From Actinomadura sp. DC4 (lineage in GTDB: Bacteria > Actinomycetota > Actinomycetes > Streptosporangiales > Streptosporangiaceae): DNA of 64,000 nt. This document shows positions 62,762 to 64,000 of this stretch, one piece after another. How positions within the stretch are numbered: the first letter of the stretch is position 1; the number at the start of each line of letters is the position of its first letter. The notes below the pieces were generated by a model. It did not search any database and was not told the DNA's origin. It was given only the letters and a program-made list of their open reading frames with translations. The stretch spans positions 1 through 64,000 of the forward strand of contig NZ_JAUEQY010000034.1 in NCBI RefSeq assembly GCF_030406325.1. Reading direction: 5' to 3'. The position numbers and the translations under genes are program-made.

Positions 62762-64000
62762 TCAGTGCACCGTGATGTCGTCGACCTCGGCCGTCACGCC
62801 CCGTACGAGCGGCGTGGAGATCAAGGTCGTCACCGGCGCGGTGCCACGGCCGGTGCCCTTCAGGATGAAGGAGTACTTCAGCGAGCCTCCCGCGGCACCC
62901 GGCGTGCTGGTGACGCGGAGGTCCTCTGTCGGCGTGCCGGAGATCTGCGAACCGGCGGTGCCCTCGTCGTTCTCCGCGCCGACCGTGAGGCCGTAGCCGG
63001 CGGGCGGCGCGGCCGGCAGGTTGTCCGGATCGTAGGTGTAGGAGATGTCCTCGGCGCCGTTCACTCCGATCCACTGCTCGAACACCCGGGAGCTGTTCGT
63101 GCCGAAGACGTTGAGACGCCACTCCACGACGACCCAGGTGTCGACGCCGTCGGTGAGGCTGGCCACGTACACGCCCGGCGCGCCCGTGCCGTCCAGGTCG
63201 GTCCAGAACGGTGCCAGTTCGCCGTTCGGCCGGGCCGGGTCCGGCAGGGTCTGCGGCGTCGGGTTCACGTCGTCCGGCGTCGCGCCGCCGGCGACCGTGT
63301 AGCCGTCGGAGATCACGCCCAGACTGGTGTAGGTCTTACCGGCGAAGGTGTACGCCGGCACGGTGAAGTTGATCGACTGCTCGTCGCCGATCGGCGTCGG
63401 GCTGACCCCGAAGGCGTCGAGCGGCAGGTAGCCGGCCGGCGTCGCCCCGGGGGCGATCTCCGGCCTGTCGGGCTGGCGGCGCGCCAGGTTCGCCTGGGCG
63501 GCGACGTCGTGCGCGCCGACCTTGGTCGCGCCGCTCACCGCGGTCAGCGACAGCCGCGAGTCCAGATGGCTCTCGGCGATCACCTTGGTGTCGGACAGCG
63601 AGGTGTTCTCGACGCCGACGCTGCACGTCGACCGGCCGCTGTTCAGCGCGATGGCCGTCGGTGTGCAGGTCTGGTTCAGGCTCACCACGCCCTGCTTGCG
63701 GACGAACGCGACCGGCAGGTGCAGATCATGACTGCCGCCCCGCTGGCGCAGGTCGACCCGGCCGAAGTACTGCCCGTTGGCGAGGGCCGGCGCGGTGATC
63801 GTGATCCGTACCCGGGCGGTCTTGCCCGGCTTGACGCTGAACGTGCCGGGGGAGACCGAGACGGACGCGCCCTTCACGGTGGTCCCCGACGCGCTGTAGG
63901 TCAGCGTCCGGCTCGTGACGTTCTTGAGCGTACGGGTGGTGCTGATCGCGCCGGGCATCACCGGAGCGTTCACCGACGGCACGTTCAGGTCGATGCGGTG
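62762..64000 (-). CDS. C-terminal part of a large secreted subtilisin-family (S8) peptidase
   Basis: The gene enters the window at 64000 and ends at 62762. The visible 412 residues contain a subtilase-type fibronectin domain (DLNVPSVNAPVMPG, then TRTLKNVTSRTLTYSASG and FSVKPGKTARVRITITAP), then further beta-rich domains with a Cys pair (QTCTPTAIALNSGRSTCSV) and the end FILKGTGRGTAPVTTLIS. This arrangement is typical of long extracellular S8 peptidases of actinomycetes; the catalytic domain would lie outside the window. Confidence 0.75.
   Translation of the reverse strand, partial: HRIDLNVPSVNAPVMPGAISTTRTLKNVTSRTLTYSASGTTVKGASVSVSPGTFSVKPGKTARVRITITAPALANGQYFGRVDLRQRGGSHDLHLPVAFVRKQGVVSLNQTCTPTAIALNSGRSTCSVGVENTSLSDTKVIAESHLDSRLSLTAVSGATKVGAHDVAAQANLARRQPDRPEIAPGATPAGYLPLDAFGVSPTPIGDEQSINFTVPAYTFAGKTYTSLGVISDGYTVAGGATPDDVNPTPQTLPDPARPNGELAPFWTDLDGTGAPGVYVASLTDGVDTWVVVEWRLNVFGTNSSRVFEQWIGVNGAEDISYTYDPDNLPAAPPAGYGLTVGAENDEGTAGSQISGTPTEDLRVTSTPGAAGGSLKYSFILKGTGRGTAPVTTLISTPLVRGVTAEVDDITVH

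Noticed and set aside
1-64000. CRISPR arrays, rRNA genes, an intact IS element or a replication origin
   Set aside because: No spaced direct-repeat array, rRNA signature, complete transposase with terminal repeats or origin-type iterons were seen.

Overview
The window is very GC-rich, almost every real gene has G or C at nearly all third codon positions, TTA codons are rare and meaningful, and families such as MEDS/STAS regulators, a Roadblock-type GTPase and StrR are present. This points to a filamentous actinomycete. A member of the Streptosporangiales is my guess, not proven. The window falls into three parts.

(1) About 1-31.0 kb is a non-ribosomal peptide gene cluster built around 4-hydroxyphenylglycine (Hpg). 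It opens with the tail of a gene that may be the Hpg aminotransferase. Chorismate mutase, prephenate dehydrogenase and DAHP synthase feed the shikimate/tyrosine branch. An OmpR-type response regulator and a StrR-like activator follow, then 4-hydroxymandelate synthase (HmaS), a glycopeptide-type FAD halogenase, a cation/proton antiporter on the other strand, a tRNA gene with anticodon UAA, 4-hydroxymandelate oxidase (Hmo), an MbtH protein, and one 4624-residue NRPS. The NRPS reads C*(degenerate)-A-PCP-C-A-PCP-C-A-PCP-C-A-PCP-E. By-eye specificity codes suggest Ser, Hpg, Hpg, Thr. There is no thioesterase domain. A free alpha/beta hydrolase follows directly. An ABC exporter (ATPase and FtsX-type permease), a lipoprotein and a divergent sensor kinase come next, then a small sulfotransferase. 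Two observations tie the cluster together. Ten of its 17 genes carry a TTA codon, and the embedded tRNA would read that codon. The response regulator at 3.4 kb and the kinase at 29.0 kb have the same three-box operator, with identical spacing, upstream of their starts.

(2) About 31.0-51.0 kb is ordinary chromosomal material: a GH63-like glycosidase with its divergent ROK repressor, a MEDS-STAS protein, an IS1182-like transposase remnant, a DHA2 exporter fused to carboxypeptidase-regulatory repeats with its divergent TetR and clear operators, a PLP decarboxylase, an aldo/keto reductase, a small GTPase, a second TetR, a fumarylacetoacetase-family enzyme, an anti-sigma antagonist, a Ser/Thr kinase, an XRE regulator divergent from an SDR, a decayed stretch, and a large protein of unknown function with a PcfJ-like patch.

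(3) About 51.2-62.4 kb is a sugar/glycan locus organised as two converging operons. It encodes a complete ADP-heptose route (GmhA, HldE, and GmhB fused to a GT2 glycosyltransferase), two GT9 heptosyltransferase-like enzymes, other glycosyltransferases, a UXS-like epimerase/decarboxylase and a NodU/CmcH carbamoyltransferase. Heptose pathways are typical of Gram-negative LPS and unusual here. The window ends inside a large secreted subtilisin-family peptidase gene on the minus strand.

Most starts were chosen by Shine-Dalgarno match, overlap with the upstream stop codon, and family length. No database search was possible; family calls rest on recognised motifs.
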